Positions 8,660-16,281 of a stretch of 64,000 nt of DNA are shown here, in pieces. The first letter of the stretch is position 1; each line of letters begins with the position of its first letter. The DNA is from Jiella endophytica. GTDB lineage: Bacteria > Pseudomonadota > Alphaproteobacteria > Rhizobiales > Rhizobiaceae. Position numbers and translations under genes: made by a program. The notes beneath the pieces were generated by a model. It had not been told where the DNA came from. It worked only from the letters and a program-made list of their open reading frames with translations, and searched no databases. The stretch covers positions 434,001 to 498,000 of the forward strand of contig NZ_SOZD01000001.1 in the NCBI RefSeq assembly GCF_004519335.1, read 5' to 3'.

Positions 8660-8831
8660 TCGGTTGCTCCCTGCGCACATATTTCGTCACAGGCGGCATC
8701 GAATCCGCCCTGCCGTATTGGATTTCGCAGATACCCCCGCTACAGCCAATGGCAATGGCCCAAACGAATGGCGAGGTGCGGATGTTCACCGAAGAAGGGC
8801 GCCGGCCGGCGCCGGAGGCGAAAGTCTGCCG

Positions 8832-9566
8832 ATGTCCGACATGACGGAAGAATACGATCGTGCCGACCGGTGGCGCGCTTTCGCGATCCATCTCCTGACC
8901 GCCTCCGGGGCCTTCATGGCCTTCCTGTCGCTGATTGCCGCAGCCGAGCAGCGCTGGGTGGCGATGTTCGCGTGGCTCGGTCTGGCGCTGTTCGTCGATG
9001 GGATCGACGGCCCGATGGCGCGCAAGGTGAACGTCAAGGGCGTGCTGCCGAACTGGTCCGGCGACCTTCTCGATTCGATCATCGATTACGCCACCTATTC
9101 GCTGATCCCCGCCGTCGCGCTGTATCTGTCGGGCATGATCGGCCGGCCGTCCTCCTTCGTCGCGGCGGCGCTGATCGTCATCTCCAGCGCGATCTACTAT
9201 GCCGACACGCGGATGAAGACGACGGACAACTTTTTCCGCGGCTTTCCCGTCGCCTGGAATTTCGTCGTCTTCACGCTGTTCGCCGTCCGCCCGCCGGAAT
9301 GGGCGGCCTTCACGCTGGTGGTGCTCTGCGCCGCCGCGACATTCTTCCCGGTGAAGTTCGTCCATCCGGTGCGGGTGAGGGTGCTGCGGCCGCTGACGCT
9401 CGCGGTCGTCGCATTGTGGTCGGTGCTGGGAGCGATCGTCCTGATCGAGAATTTCGAGCCATCGCCACTGGTGCGGTGGGGACTTGTCGCCTCGGGGCTC
9501 TATCTGCTTGCCATCGGCGGCATCCTGCAGCTCGTCGACCGGCTGCGCGGCACCCGCGCCAGCTGA
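8832..9566 (+). CDS. pcs: Phosphatidylcholine synthase
   Basis: A 244-residue, multi-pass inner-membrane CDP-alcohol phosphatidyltransferase that condenses choline with CDP-diacylglycerol to make phosphatidylcholine. The catalytic motif reads D59-G60-x2-A63-R64-x12-G77-x3-D81-x3-D85, and the 12-residue spacing is the one typical of Pcs rather than of other family members. The text around it (LALFVDGIDGP, LPNWSGDLLDSIIDY, SSAIYYADTRMKT) matches rhizobial Pcs. The start at 8832 (MSDMTEEYDR) puts a normal-length lead before the first helix; 8841 is possible. Pcs is characteristic of host-associated alphaproteobacteria. No choline-uptake genes lie nearby. Confidence 0.93.
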   Translation: MSDMTEEYDRADRWRAFAIHLLTASGAFMAFLSLIAAAEQRWVAMFAWLGLALFVDGIDGPMARKVNVKGVLPNWSGDLLDSIIDYATYSLIPAVALYLSGMIGRPSSFVAAALIVISSAIYYADTRMKTTDNFFRGFPVAWNFVVFTLFAVRPPEWAAFTLVVLCAAATFFPVKFVHPVRVRVLRPLTLAVVALWSVLGAIVLIENFEPSPLVRWGLVASGLYLLAIGGILQLVDRLRGTRAS

Positions 9567-9599
9567 TCGGGGGCGGATGGCGGGCTGTCGCCGGCGACA

Positions 9600-9697
9600 G
9601 CATCGTCCCGGGAACCGAGATCGATTCTCGCACTGGACGATGCGTCGATTCAACGAGTTCGAGCGACCTTTCCGCGTCCCAAAGGACGCGCGGCGCT
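9600..9697 (+). repeat. Dispersed intergenic repeat, copy 2
   Basis: About 98 bp between pcs and the quinone reductase gene, in the same orientation as copy 3 and opposite to copy 1. Shared blocks are GCATCG at the left end, the ATCGATT dyad, GATGCG, GATTCAA and GAGCG. The terminal hairpin is CGCGTCC-CAAA-GGACGCG (9672-9689), where stem bases differ from copies 1 and 3 but pairing is kept. Confidence 0.75.
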
Positions 9698-9734
9698 TTG
9701 AGATCCGACACGCGAAGACAGGGGAGACAACGCC

Positions 9735-10709
9735 ATGAGTAAGGCGATCATCGTCAACAAGACCGGCGGCCCGGAGGTTCTTTCCTTCGAAGACTATGAT
9801 CCCGGCGAGCCGGGCAAGGGCGAGATCCTCGTCGAGCAGAAGGCCGCGGGCATCAACTTCATCGACGTCTATTTCCGCACCGGCCTCTACAAGTCCGACA
9901 AGATGCCCTTCGTTGCCGGCAAGGAGGGCGCCGGTATCGTCAAGGCGGTAGGCGAGGGCGTCACGCTGTTCAAGCCCGGCGACCGGGTGGCCTATAACGG
10001 CGTCTCCGGCAGCTATGCGGAGAAGATCGTCATCGCCGCCGATCGGGCGGTGCTGGTGCCGGACGCCATCGAGCTCGAGACGGCGGCCGCGGTGATGCTG
10101 AAGGGCATGACCGCGGAATATCTCCTGCGCCGCACCTATCCGGTCGATTCCGACACCGTACTGTTGTTCCACGCGGCGGCCGGCGGCGTCGGGCTCATTG
10201 CCGGCCAGTGGGCGAAGCATCTCGGCGCCACGGTGATCGGCACGGCCGGCTCCAAGGAGAAATGCGACCTCGCGCTGAAGAACGGCTACGACCACGTGAT
10301 CAACTATCGCGAGGCCGATTTCGTCAAGGAGGTCGCGCGGATCACCGGCGGGCGCAAATGCGACGTCGTCTACGATTCCGTCGGCAAGGACACCTTTCCC
10401 GCCAGCCTCGACTGCCTGCGGCCGCGCGGCCTGTGGGTGACCTTCGGTCAGTCCTCCGGCAAGCTGGATCCGATCGACACCGCGATCCTCAACCAGAAGG
10501 GCTCGCTCTACGCCACGCGGCCGACACTCTTCAGCTACGTCTCGACCCGGGCGGAGCTCGAGGCCTCCGCGAAAGCGCTGTTCGACGTCATCGCCTCCGG
10601 CGCCGTGAAGATCACCATCGGTCAGCGCTACCCGCTCGCCGAGGCGGCAAAGGCCCATATCGACCTCGAAGGCCGCAAGACGACGGGCGCGTCGATCCTG
10701 ACGATCTGA
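9735..10709 (+). CDS. NADPH:quinone oxidoreductase, Qor/zeta-crystallin type
   Basis: A 324-residue zinc-free medium-chain reductase. It shows the Qor N-terminus (KTGGPEVLSFEDYDPGEPG), AAGINFIDVYFRTGLY, the cofactor loop HAAAGGVGLIAGQWAKHLGA near residues 141-160 and the GSKEKCDLALKNGYDHVINY segment that binds the NADPH phosphate. The cysteine and histidine zinc ligands of alcohol dehydrogenases are absent, which separates it from the gene at 1918-3045. It would reduce quinones by one or two electrons in the cytoplasm as a stress or detoxification enzyme. Repeat copy 2 lies just upstream. It may be co-transcribed with glgX, 147 nt downstream. Confidence 0.88.
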   Translation: MSKAIIVNKTGGPEVLSFEDYDPGEPGKGEILVEQKAAGINFIDVYFRTGLYKSDKMPFVAGKEGAGIVKAVGEGVTLFKPGDRVAYNGVSGSYAEKIVIAADRAVLVPDAIELETAAAVMLKGMTAEYLLRRTYPVDSDTVLLFHAAAGGVGLIAGQWAKHLGATVIGTAGSKEKCDLALKNGYDHVINYREADFVKEVARITGGRKCDVVYDSVGKDTFPASLDCLRPRGLWVTFGQSSGKLDPIDTAILNQKGSLYATRPTLFSYVSTRAELEASAKALFDVIASGAVKITIGQRYPLAEAAKAHIDLEGRKTTGASILTI

Positions 10710-10856
10710 GCGACCTCAGGCGTCGGCCGCCCGGCGGCCGGCGCAGGTCCGGGAGAAGGCGCGCGGCAGGCGGCGATCAATTCGCGGTGGGAACGGAACC
10801 AACCCGCCCCGCCGGCCTTGTTTGCGTCATCACACCCCTCGCTCCTGGAGCAACTC

Positions 10857-13112
10857 GTGACGATCCAATTTCGCCCGAACACCACACAGACCCATCGCGG
10901 CCCGACCGCCGTCAGACGGCGCCGGATCCAGGAGGGGCGACCGTTTCCGCTGGGCGCGACATGGGACGGAATCGGCGTCAATTTCGCGCTGTTCTCGGCC
11001 AATGCGACTAAGGTCGAGCTCTGCCTCTTCGACGCGGCGGGCGAGAACGAGATCGAGCGGATCGAGCTGCCGGAATACACCAACGAGATCTATCACGGCT
11101 ATCTGCGCGACGTTCGCCCCGGCCAGATCTACGGCTACCGAGTCTACGGTCCGTACGAGCCGGATGCCGGCCATCGCTTTAACCCGAACAAGCTGCTGAT
11201 CGACCCCTATGCCAAGCAGCTGATCGGCGAGGTGAAATGGGACCATGCGCTGTTCGGCTACACGATCGGCCATGACGACGGCGATCTCTCCTTCGACGAG
11301 CGCGACAGCGCCGCCTTCGTGCCGAAATGCCGTGTCGTCGATCCGGCGTTTACCTGGGGCGATGAGCGGAGGCCGAACGTCTTCTGGGATCGGACGATCT
11401 TTTACGAGACCCACGTCAAGGGCTACACCATGCGCCACCCGGCGGTGGAAGAGCGCGATCGGGGAAAGTTCGCCGGGCTGATGACAAGCGAGGTGATCGA
11501 CTACATCCGCAGCCTCGGCGTCACGTCGGTCGAGCTGATGCCGATCCACGCCTTCGTCGACGACAGCTATCTGGTCGACAAGGGCCTCCGGAACTATTGG
11601 GGCTACAATTCGATCGGCTTCTTCGCCCCGGACCCGCGCTATCTTGCTTCTAACTCGATCGCCGAGTTCAAGGAACTGGTGTCGGCCTTCCACCATGCCC
11701 GCCTCGAGGTCATCCTCGACGTCGTCTACAACCACACTGCCGAGGGCAACGAACTCGGCCCGACGATTTCCTTCAAGGGCATCGACAACGCCACCTATTA
11801 TCGCCTGCTGCCCGATCAGAAGCGCTACTACATCAACGACACCGGCACCGGAAACACCGTGAACACCTCGCATCCGCGGGTGATGCAGCTTGTGACGGAT
11901 TCGCTTCGCTACTGGGCCAGCGAGATGCGTGTCGATGGCTTCCGCTTCGACCTCGCGACCATCCTCGCCCGCGAGCCGACCGGCTTCTCGGAGGAATCGA
12001 GCTTCCTCCACGCTACCATGCAGGACCCCGTGCTCTCTGAGGTCAAGCTGATCGCTGAGCCGTGGGATTGCGGGCCGGGCGGCTATCAGGTTGGCCGCTT
12101 CCCCCCCGGCTGGGCCGAGTGGAACGACGGCTATCGCGACACGATCCGCTCCTTCTGGCGCGGCGACGACGGCATGATCCCGGCGGTGGCGAGCAAGTTC
12201 TCGGCCTCGGCCGATCTGTTCGACGCGCGGGGCCGGAAGCCCTGGGCGTCCGTCAACTTCATCACCGCTCATGACGGCTTCACCCTGCACGACCTCGTCA
12301 GCTACAACGACAAGCACAACGAGGCGAATGGCGAGGACAATCGCGACGGCCACTCGCACAATCTTTCCTACAATTACGGTGTCGAGGGGCCGACCGACGA
12401 TCAGGAAATGGTCGAGACGCGTTTCCGGCAGCTGCGGAACTTCTTCGCGACGCTGCTGTTCTCTCGCGGCACGCCGATGATCCTCGCCGGCGACGAGTTT
12501 GCCCGTACCCAGGGTGGCAACAACAACGCCTACGCCCAGGACAACGAGATCGGCTGGGTCGACTGGAACATCACGCCCGAGAGCCGCGAACTGGCGGAGT
12601 TTGTCCAGAAGCTGATCATCCTGCGCCAGTCCCTCGCCATGCTGCGGCGCGGCACGTTTCTGCACGGGACGTTCGACGAGGAACTCGGCGTCAAGGACGT
12701 CGCCTGGCTGAAGCCCGAGGGCAAGGAGTTCGTCGATGGCGACTGGGCGGATGCCGAGGCGAAATGCTTCGGCGTCCTTCTCGACGGGCGAGCCCAGGAA
12801 ACCGGCATCCGGCGGCCGGGCACCGACGCGACGATGCTGATCGTCATGAACGCCCATTTCGACGTGGTGAACTTCACCCTGCCGGAAGCGCCGGGCGGTA
12901 AGCGCTGGCGCTGCGTCATCGATACGAACCTGCCGATCCGCGAAGAACTCGCGCCCTTCGACTTCGGCACCGAATACATGGTCACCGGCCGCTCGTTCCT
13001 GGTCTTCATGCTGGAGCCGGACGACACCGCCGAGAGCGAGGACGCACGGCGTTCCTTCGCCCATGTGTCCGAGGCTTTTGCGCGCTCGGCAGGCGACCGG
13101 TTGCGGGTGTAG
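10857..13112 (+). CDS. glgX: Glycogen debranching enzyme GlgX (isoamylase type)
   Basis: A 751-residue GH13 enzyme that cleaves alpha-1,6 branches of glycogen after phosphorylase trimming. The N-terminal CBM48 region (FPLGATWDGIGVNFALFSANA) is followed by the barrel with DVVYNHTAEGNELGP, the nucleophile D365 in DGFRFDLA, acid/base E401 in IAEPWD and H472-D473 in FITAHDG. The start is GTG 10857 with GGAG six bases upstream. No glgA, glgB, glgC or glgP is nearby. The chain is somewhat longer than E. coli GlgX (about 657 aa), mainly through a lead of about 25 residues and insertions in the C-terminal domain (for example around DGDWADAEAKCFG). Confidence 0.93.
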   Translation: MTIQFRPNTTQTHRGPTAVRRRRIQEGRPFPLGATWDGIGVNFALFSANATKVELCLFDAAGENEIERIELPEYTNEIYHGYLRDVRPGQIYGYRVYGPYEPDAGHRFNPNKLLIDPYAKQLIGEVKWDHALFGYTIGHDDGDLSFDERDSAAFVPKCRVVDPAFTWGDERRPNVFWDRTIFYETHVKGYTMRHPAVEERDRGKFAGLMTSEVIDYIRSLGVTSVELMPIHAFVDDSYLVDKGLRNYWGYNSIGFFAPDPRYLASNSIAEFKELVSAFHHARLEVILDVVYNHTAEGNELGPTISFKGIDNATYYRLLPDQKRYYINDTGTGNTVNTSHPRVMQLVTDSLRYWASEMRVDGFRFDLATILAREPTGFSEESSFLHATMQDPVLSEVKLIAEPWDCGPGGYQVGRFPPGWAEWNDGYRDTIRSFWRGDDGMIPAVASKFSASADLFDARGRKPWASVNFITAHDGFTLHDLVSYNDKHNEANGEDNRDGHSHNLSYNYGVEGPTDDQEMVETRFRQLRNFFATLLFSRGTPMILAGDEFARTQGGNNNAYAQDNEIGWVDWNITPESRELAEFVQKLIILRQSLAMLRRGTFLHGTFDEELGVKDVAWLKPEGKEFVDGDWADAEAKCFGVLLDGRAQETGIRRPGTDATMLIVMNAHFDVVNFTLPEAPGGKRWRCVIDTNLPIREELAPFDFGTEYMVTGRSFLVFMLEPDDTAESEDARRSFAHVSEAFARSAGDRLRV

Positions 13113-13194
13113 GTTTAAGGCCGGCGCTGGCGTCGGCCGTCATCGCCCGGGCGTTGCCAGATGGCGGCGCCCGGCACGCACGGCGCGAGCGCCG

Positions 13195-13476
13195 TTATCC
13201 GCCCCGATGGGCCTCGGCATAGGCCTTCAGCACCTGCTGCATGCGGGTAAGGTGGCCCTTGCCCTGTGACTTGAAGAACTCGAAGACTTCCGGCTCTAGC
13301 TTCAGGTGGACAGACTTGAGGGGCAAAGAACGGGGCGGAACCCAGACCGCTTCGGCCCAGAAGTCTTCGCCAAGGTCCGGACCTTCGGGCGCGTTCGGGT
13401 CATGATGGAGTTCCCCGGCCTCCCGCATCCTCGTGATTTCTTCGAGGGTGGCTTGCCTCATAGAACTTTTGCTCAT
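13195..13476 (-). CDS. brnA: BrnA antitoxin (ribbon-helix-helix)
   Basis: A 93-residue protein with a BrnA-like body: an N-terminal helix (RQATLEEITRMREAGEL), a linker with a DLGEDFWAEA segment, and a C-terminal ribbon-helix-helix half VHLKLEPEVFEFFKSQG. BrnA neutralises BrnT and, through its RHH part, represses the shared promoter. The start at 13476 has a strong AAGGAGG site. This start lies 77 nt inside the brnT frame, an unusually deep overlap, which makes translational coupling likely. The matching palindrome at 13785-13802 is the expected operator. Confidence 0.85.
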   Translation of the reverse strand: MSKSSMRQATLEEITRMREAGELHHDPNAPEGPDLGEDFWAEAVWVPPRSLPLKSVHLKLEPEVFEFFKSQGKGHLTRMQQVLKAYAEAHRGG

Positions 13477-13714
13477 TGCGACCTCCTTTCCAAGCCGTAA
13501 TCAATCGGGTCTTGGGCCCTCGTTGCGTATGTACGACCAAGTAGCATTCGCCTTCGACCATGCCGAGCGAAACCAGGCGTTCCTCACCATAGTCCGAGCG
13601 CAGATCGGCGCGGGTCACCACTGGCCCTTCGAAGATGCCGGCTGCATACAGCAGATCGATGCCGCGCTCTTTGAGCACCTTTTGCCGCTTCGTCTCGTCC
13701 CACTCGAGCTCCAG
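13400..13714 (-). CDS. brnT: BrnT toxin (RelE-fold ribonuclease), start codon unclear
   Basis: A BrnT-type mRNA-cleaving toxin. The core reads ELEWDETKRQKVLKERGIDL, a middle AAGIFEGPVV, the GEERLVSLG strand, YLVVHTQRG and a C-terminal AWKGGRNEQKFYE, matching BrnT along its length. The problem is the start: the conserved first strand (LEWDE) begins right after an in-frame TAG at 13718-13720, with only CAA and CTG between. The first standard start codon, GTG at 13678, would delete that strand. I therefore mark CTG 13714 as the start; the alternative is a mutated start and a crippled toxin. The frame continues about 18 residues past the usual YE end, into brnA. Confidence 0.7.
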   Translation of the reverse strand: MELEWDETKRQKVLKERGIDLLYAAGIFEGPVVTRADLRSDYGEERLVSLGMVEGECYLVVHTQRGPKTRLITAWKGGRNEQKFYEASHPRRNHEDAGGRGTPS

Positions 13715-13782
13715 TTGCTAAGAGTGGCAAACTTTCGGCCGCGTGCGAAGCGGCAATCTCGGAGGTGGAGACTGACACCCAT

Positions 13783-13811
13783 TATGTACACCCGAGTGTA
13801 CACTTTTCCAA
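13783..13811 (-). promoter_or_regulatory. brnTA promoter with embedded palindromic operator
   Basis: On the minus strand: -35 TTGGAA (13811-13806), a 17-bp spacer and -10 TACATA (13788-13783). Within the spacer and -10 lies the dyad TGTACAC-CCGA-GTGTACA (13785-13802 on the plus strand), 7-bp perfect arms. A BrnA dimer of dimers bound here would cover the polymerase contact, so autorepression is the natural reading. Confidence 0.65.
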
Positions 13812-13839
13812 GCTGCTCGCGATTATCCGGTCGCGCCGC

Positions 13840-14697
13840 TCACCGGTTTTCCCGCCACCAGATATAGAGGCCGGACGCGACGAGGATCGCAGCGCCGATC
13901 GCCGTCGTCGCATGCAGCGGATCGCCGAAGACGACGACCGTCAGGATGCTTGCGGCAAGCACCTGGATGTAGAGGAACGGCGAAAGCAGCGACGCCGGCG
14001 CGTAGGAAAAGCCGCGCACCAGGAGGAAATGGGCGAGCGAGCCAGTGCAACCAAGCGCCACCATCAGCCCGAGCGCCAGCGCACTCGGCGTCTCCCAGGC
14101 CGGCAGGACCAGCACCGACAGGACCACGGCGCCCGGCGCGGAGGTGTTGAACATCGTCGAGGCGGAATCCTCGCGGCCCGAAAGCCGGCGCGTGAGCATG
14201 AAATAGGTGGCGTTGAAGACCGCTGCGAGGACGACGAGAAACAGCCGCGGCTCGATCGAGGCAATCCCCGGCCTCAGGATCACCAGCATGCCGATGAAGC
14301 CAACGATCACCGCGCCGATCCGGTGAAGGCCGATCGTCTCCTTCAGGAAGATGACCGAGAAGATGGTGACGAGGACCGGCCCGAAGAAGATCACCGCCGT
14401 CGCGTCGGCGAGCGGCACGTGGACGAGCGCCGCATACATCAGCGAGGTCGCCGCCAGCAGGCAGAGGCCGCGCAGGATCTGCAGCACGGGATGCCTGGTG
14501 CGAAGGAAGGTCGGGCCGCGCGTTGCCGCGAGCGCCGTCCCCATCAGCAGCGTCTGGAAGACATAGCGGCCCCACAGCACCTGCACCAGCGGAATGACGC
14601 CGGTCAGATATTTTCCGATCGAATCCTGGAAGGCGAAGGTGATGCCGGCGGCGAGCGTCAACAGGATGCCGGCAAGAAGCGACGAAAAGCGGGGCAA
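13840..14697 (-). CDS. EamA/DMT-family transporter
   Basis: A 285-residue protein with ten predicted membrane helices in two EamA halves: the first runs from LLAGILLTLAAGITFAFQDS to about residue 145 (GMLVILRPG), the second from FLVVLAAVFNATYFMLTRRL to ILVASGLYIWW. Drug/metabolite transporters of this type usually export amino acids or other small metabolites. The start is a TTG at 14697; no better in-frame start exists close by and no good ribosome-binding site is seen. A perfect terminator hairpin ends only 15 nt upstream of it, so the transcript must start very close to the gene or read through. Confidence 0.8.
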   Translation of the reverse strand: MPRFSSLLAGILLTLAAGITFAFQDSIGKYLTGVIPLVQVLWGRYVFQTLLMGTALAATRGPTFLRTRHPVLQILRGLCLLAATSLMYAALVHVPLADATAVIFFGPVLVTIFSVIFLKETIGLHRIGAVIVGFIGMLVILRPGIASIEPRLFLVVLAAVFNATYFMLTRRLSGREDSASTMFNTSAPGAVVLSVLVLPAWETPSALALGLMVALGCTGSLAHFLLVRGFSYAPASLLSPFLYIQVLAASILTVVVFGDPLHATTAIGAAILVASGLYIWWRENR

Positions 14698-14712
14698 GGC
14701 GGGAAACCGAAA

Positions 14713-14749
14713 CGAGAAGGCCCCGGCGTATTCCGCCGGGGCCTTCTCG
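14713..14749 (-). terminator. Strong terminator of the yjfI-pspA transcript
   Basis: Perfect 16-bp arms, CGAGAAGGCCCCGGCG (14713-14728) and its complement (14734-14749), with a 5-nt loop. On the minus strand it is followed by TTTCGGTTT. It lies downstream of pspA and just 15 nt before the DMT transporter start. Confidence 0.7.
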
Positions 14750-14809
14750 TCTTAACGGGTGGAAGCTGTTCGGAAAACCCGGCTCTTGAAAGGAACCGTC
14801 AGGGCTACC

Positions 14810-14911
14810 GCATCGTGCTCTCCGAAAATCGGGATCGATTTTCTAAAAGCTCGCTGCGGTGCTTCACTAACTCAGAGCGTCCTTCGTGCGTCCGAATGGA
14901 CGCACGGCGCA
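14810..14911 (+). repeat. Dispersed intergenic repeat, copy 3
   Basis: About 102 bp between the DMT transporter and pspA, same orientation as copy 2. It has GCATCG, the dyad GAAAATCG-GGAT-CGATTTTC (14824-14843), GGTGCTTCACTAACTC, AGCGTCC and the hairpin GTGCGTCC-GAAT-GGACGCAC (14886-14905), which is identical to that of copy 1. Confidence 0.8.
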
Positions 14912-14957
14912 CTGATGCGCCGCGCCGGCGCCATTGGCTGGCCTCGGGCGCCCGGGA

Positions 14958-15704
14958 TCAGGAGTCCTTTGGCCGGTCGAGGCTGAGCGGATCCTTCGGA
15001 CCGGCGATCGAAGGGGACGGGCTCGTCCCCATGATCTGGGCGAGAACGTCGTCGGCCGACTGCGATTGGCCACCAATCCCCGCGGCAAGCAGCTGCCGGT
15101 CGAGATCGGAGCCGGATTCCAGCGCCGCCAGTTCCTCGCCGGCCTCGAGACGTCCCTGGGTCATCTCCTGCTTCTTGCGGATGCGCTCCAGCGAATCCAT
15201 CGCGCTGCCGAGCTTGGAGTTGACGCCGGACTGGGTGGTCGCGATGGCCGACTGCGCCTTGATCAGCGACTCGTTGGCCTTCACGTTCTCGACCTCGCGG
15301 CGCATCTGCTGGATGCGCTGCTCGGTGTCCTGAACCGCCTTGATCATCTGCTGCTGGCGCTGCGACAGCCTTTCGAGCTCGGCCTCGTCGCGGCTCGCCT
15401 CCGCGCGGGTCTTGGAGATCCGGTCGGCAAGGCCGCGGGCGAGATCCTCGCGGCCGGCCTGCAACGCGGCGCGGGCGCTGTCGGTGTCCTTCTGCTCCTT
15501 GGCGCGCGCCTCGTCGACGCGGCGCTGCAGCGACTTGTTGGAGGCCATGATGCCGGCAAGGTCGGAGCGGGCGCGGCGCAGCGCCGCCTCGGCCTCGCGG
15601 ATCTCCTGGTCGAGGATGCGCAGCGCCTGGGTGTCGGCGATGCCTTCGGCCGCCTCGTTGACGCCACCCTTCACGGCGGAAAACAGCTTGTTCCAGACAC
15701 TCAT
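14958..15704 (-). CDS. pspA: PspA/IM30-family membrane-stress protein (YjfJ type)
   Basis: A 248-residue, almost wholly helical protein. It starts MSVWNKLFSAVKGGVNEAAEG, an amphipathic helix expected to touch lipid, then long heptad-rich helices (residues about 25-190, e.g. IREAEAALRRARSDLAGIM and MIKAVQDTEQRIQQMRREV), and a disordered Ser/Pro tail. PspA forms ESCRT-III-like assemblies that stabilise damaged inner membrane. No pspF or pspBC is near; instead the neighbour set is that of E. coli YjfJ. The ATG at 15704 overlaps the stop of the DUF2170 gene (ATGA), so the two are translationally coupled. Confidence 0.88.
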   Translation of the reverse strand: MSVWNKLFSAVKGGVNEAAEGIADTQALRILDQEIREAEAALRRARSDLAGIMASNKSLQRRVDEARAKEQKDTDSARAALQAGREDLARGLADRISKTRAEASRDEAELERLSQRQQQMIKAVQDTEQRIQQMRREVENVKANESLIKAQSAIATTQSGVNSKLGSAMDSLERIRKKQEMTQGRLEAGEELAALESGSDLDRQLLAAGIGGQSQSADDVLAQIMGTSPSPSIAGPKDPLSLDRPKDS

Positions 15705-16132
15705 GCGTCGAATTCCCCGTTCTTCCATTCCTCGATCATGTTGGCCGCGTCGACGGCATTGACGGCCAGCACCGCGACCTCCTCGACCATCGCATGGGCG
15801 CTGGAGCGCGCCGACAGCGAGCCGAACAGCTCGTAATATTCCTTGCCGCCGACGGTGACGATGCCGAAGGTCGACAGCGGCACCAGCTTGTGGGTCGAAA
15901 GGATCATCCGCTCGAAGGCCTCGCGGCGTGGAATGTCGTCCGCCGGGGCGAGGATGACGCTGGCGAGCACCTGGTCGCCGCTGGCAGTCACCAGCACGTC
16001 GAGGTCGCCCTTTTCCTTCAGCGTCACGCGGATCACGTCGCCGGTCTCGACGACGCTGACGTCGACGTCGCCCAACTCCTCCGGATCGGAAGCGAAAAGC
16101 TCGGTCAGGCTGGCAAGATTCCACTGTTCCAC
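15701..16132 (-). CDS. DUF2170 protein (YjfI type), first gene of the pspA operon
   Basis: A soluble acidic protein of about 143 residues: MEQWNLASLTELF, two beta-rich halves (VDVSVVETGDVIRVTLKEKGDLDVLV, given here in part; SVILAPADDIPRREAFERMIL) and a final helix NAVDAANMIEEWKNGEFDA. It matches E. coli YjfI, always found next to a PspA. Its biochemical role is unknown. GTG 16132 is preferred over TTG 16153 because GAGGG sits seven bases before it. The stop overlaps the pspA ATG. It diverges from the potassium channel gene over a 149-nt spacer. Confidence 0.82.
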   Translation of the reverse strand: MEQWNLASLTELFASDPEELGDVDVSVVETGDVIRVTLKEKGDLDVLVTASGDQVLASVILAPADDIPRREAFERMILSTHKLVPLSTFGIVTVGGKEYYELFGSLSARSSAHAMVEEVAVLAVNAVDAANMIEEWKNGEFDA

Positions 16133-16168
16133 TGGGTATCCCTCGGTTGCCAAGGTTCGCTGCGGGGT

Positions 16169-16253
16169 TCTACATCACCGGCCGAGACGTGTCCAAACGG
16201 ATTCGCACCTGCCGCGACCAATATTGACCTTACGGAATTTATGGCCGCATATC
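16169..16253. promoter_or_regulatory. Back-to-back promoters of the divergent Psp/ATP-grasp island
   Basis: Rightward: TTGACC (16224-16229), 17-18 bp, GCATAT/CATATC (16247-16253), about 30 nt before the channel GTG. Leftward: TTGGAC (16196-16191), 16 bp, TGTAGA (16174-16169). The two -35 boxes are 27 bp apart, so one regulator bound between them could control both arms. No sigma-54 element (GG-N10-GC), as used by enterobacterial pspA, was seen. Confidence 0.5.
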
Positions 16254-16281
16254 GCCTGAAATCGCCCAGACGGGATGTCTC

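Noticed and set aside
7446-10658. A 1070-codon open frame on the minus strand across ubiH, pcs and the quinone reductase
   Set aside because: It is antisense to three well-supported genes, and its Arg/Gly/Asp-rich translation has no domain; such frames are common in very GC-rich DNA.
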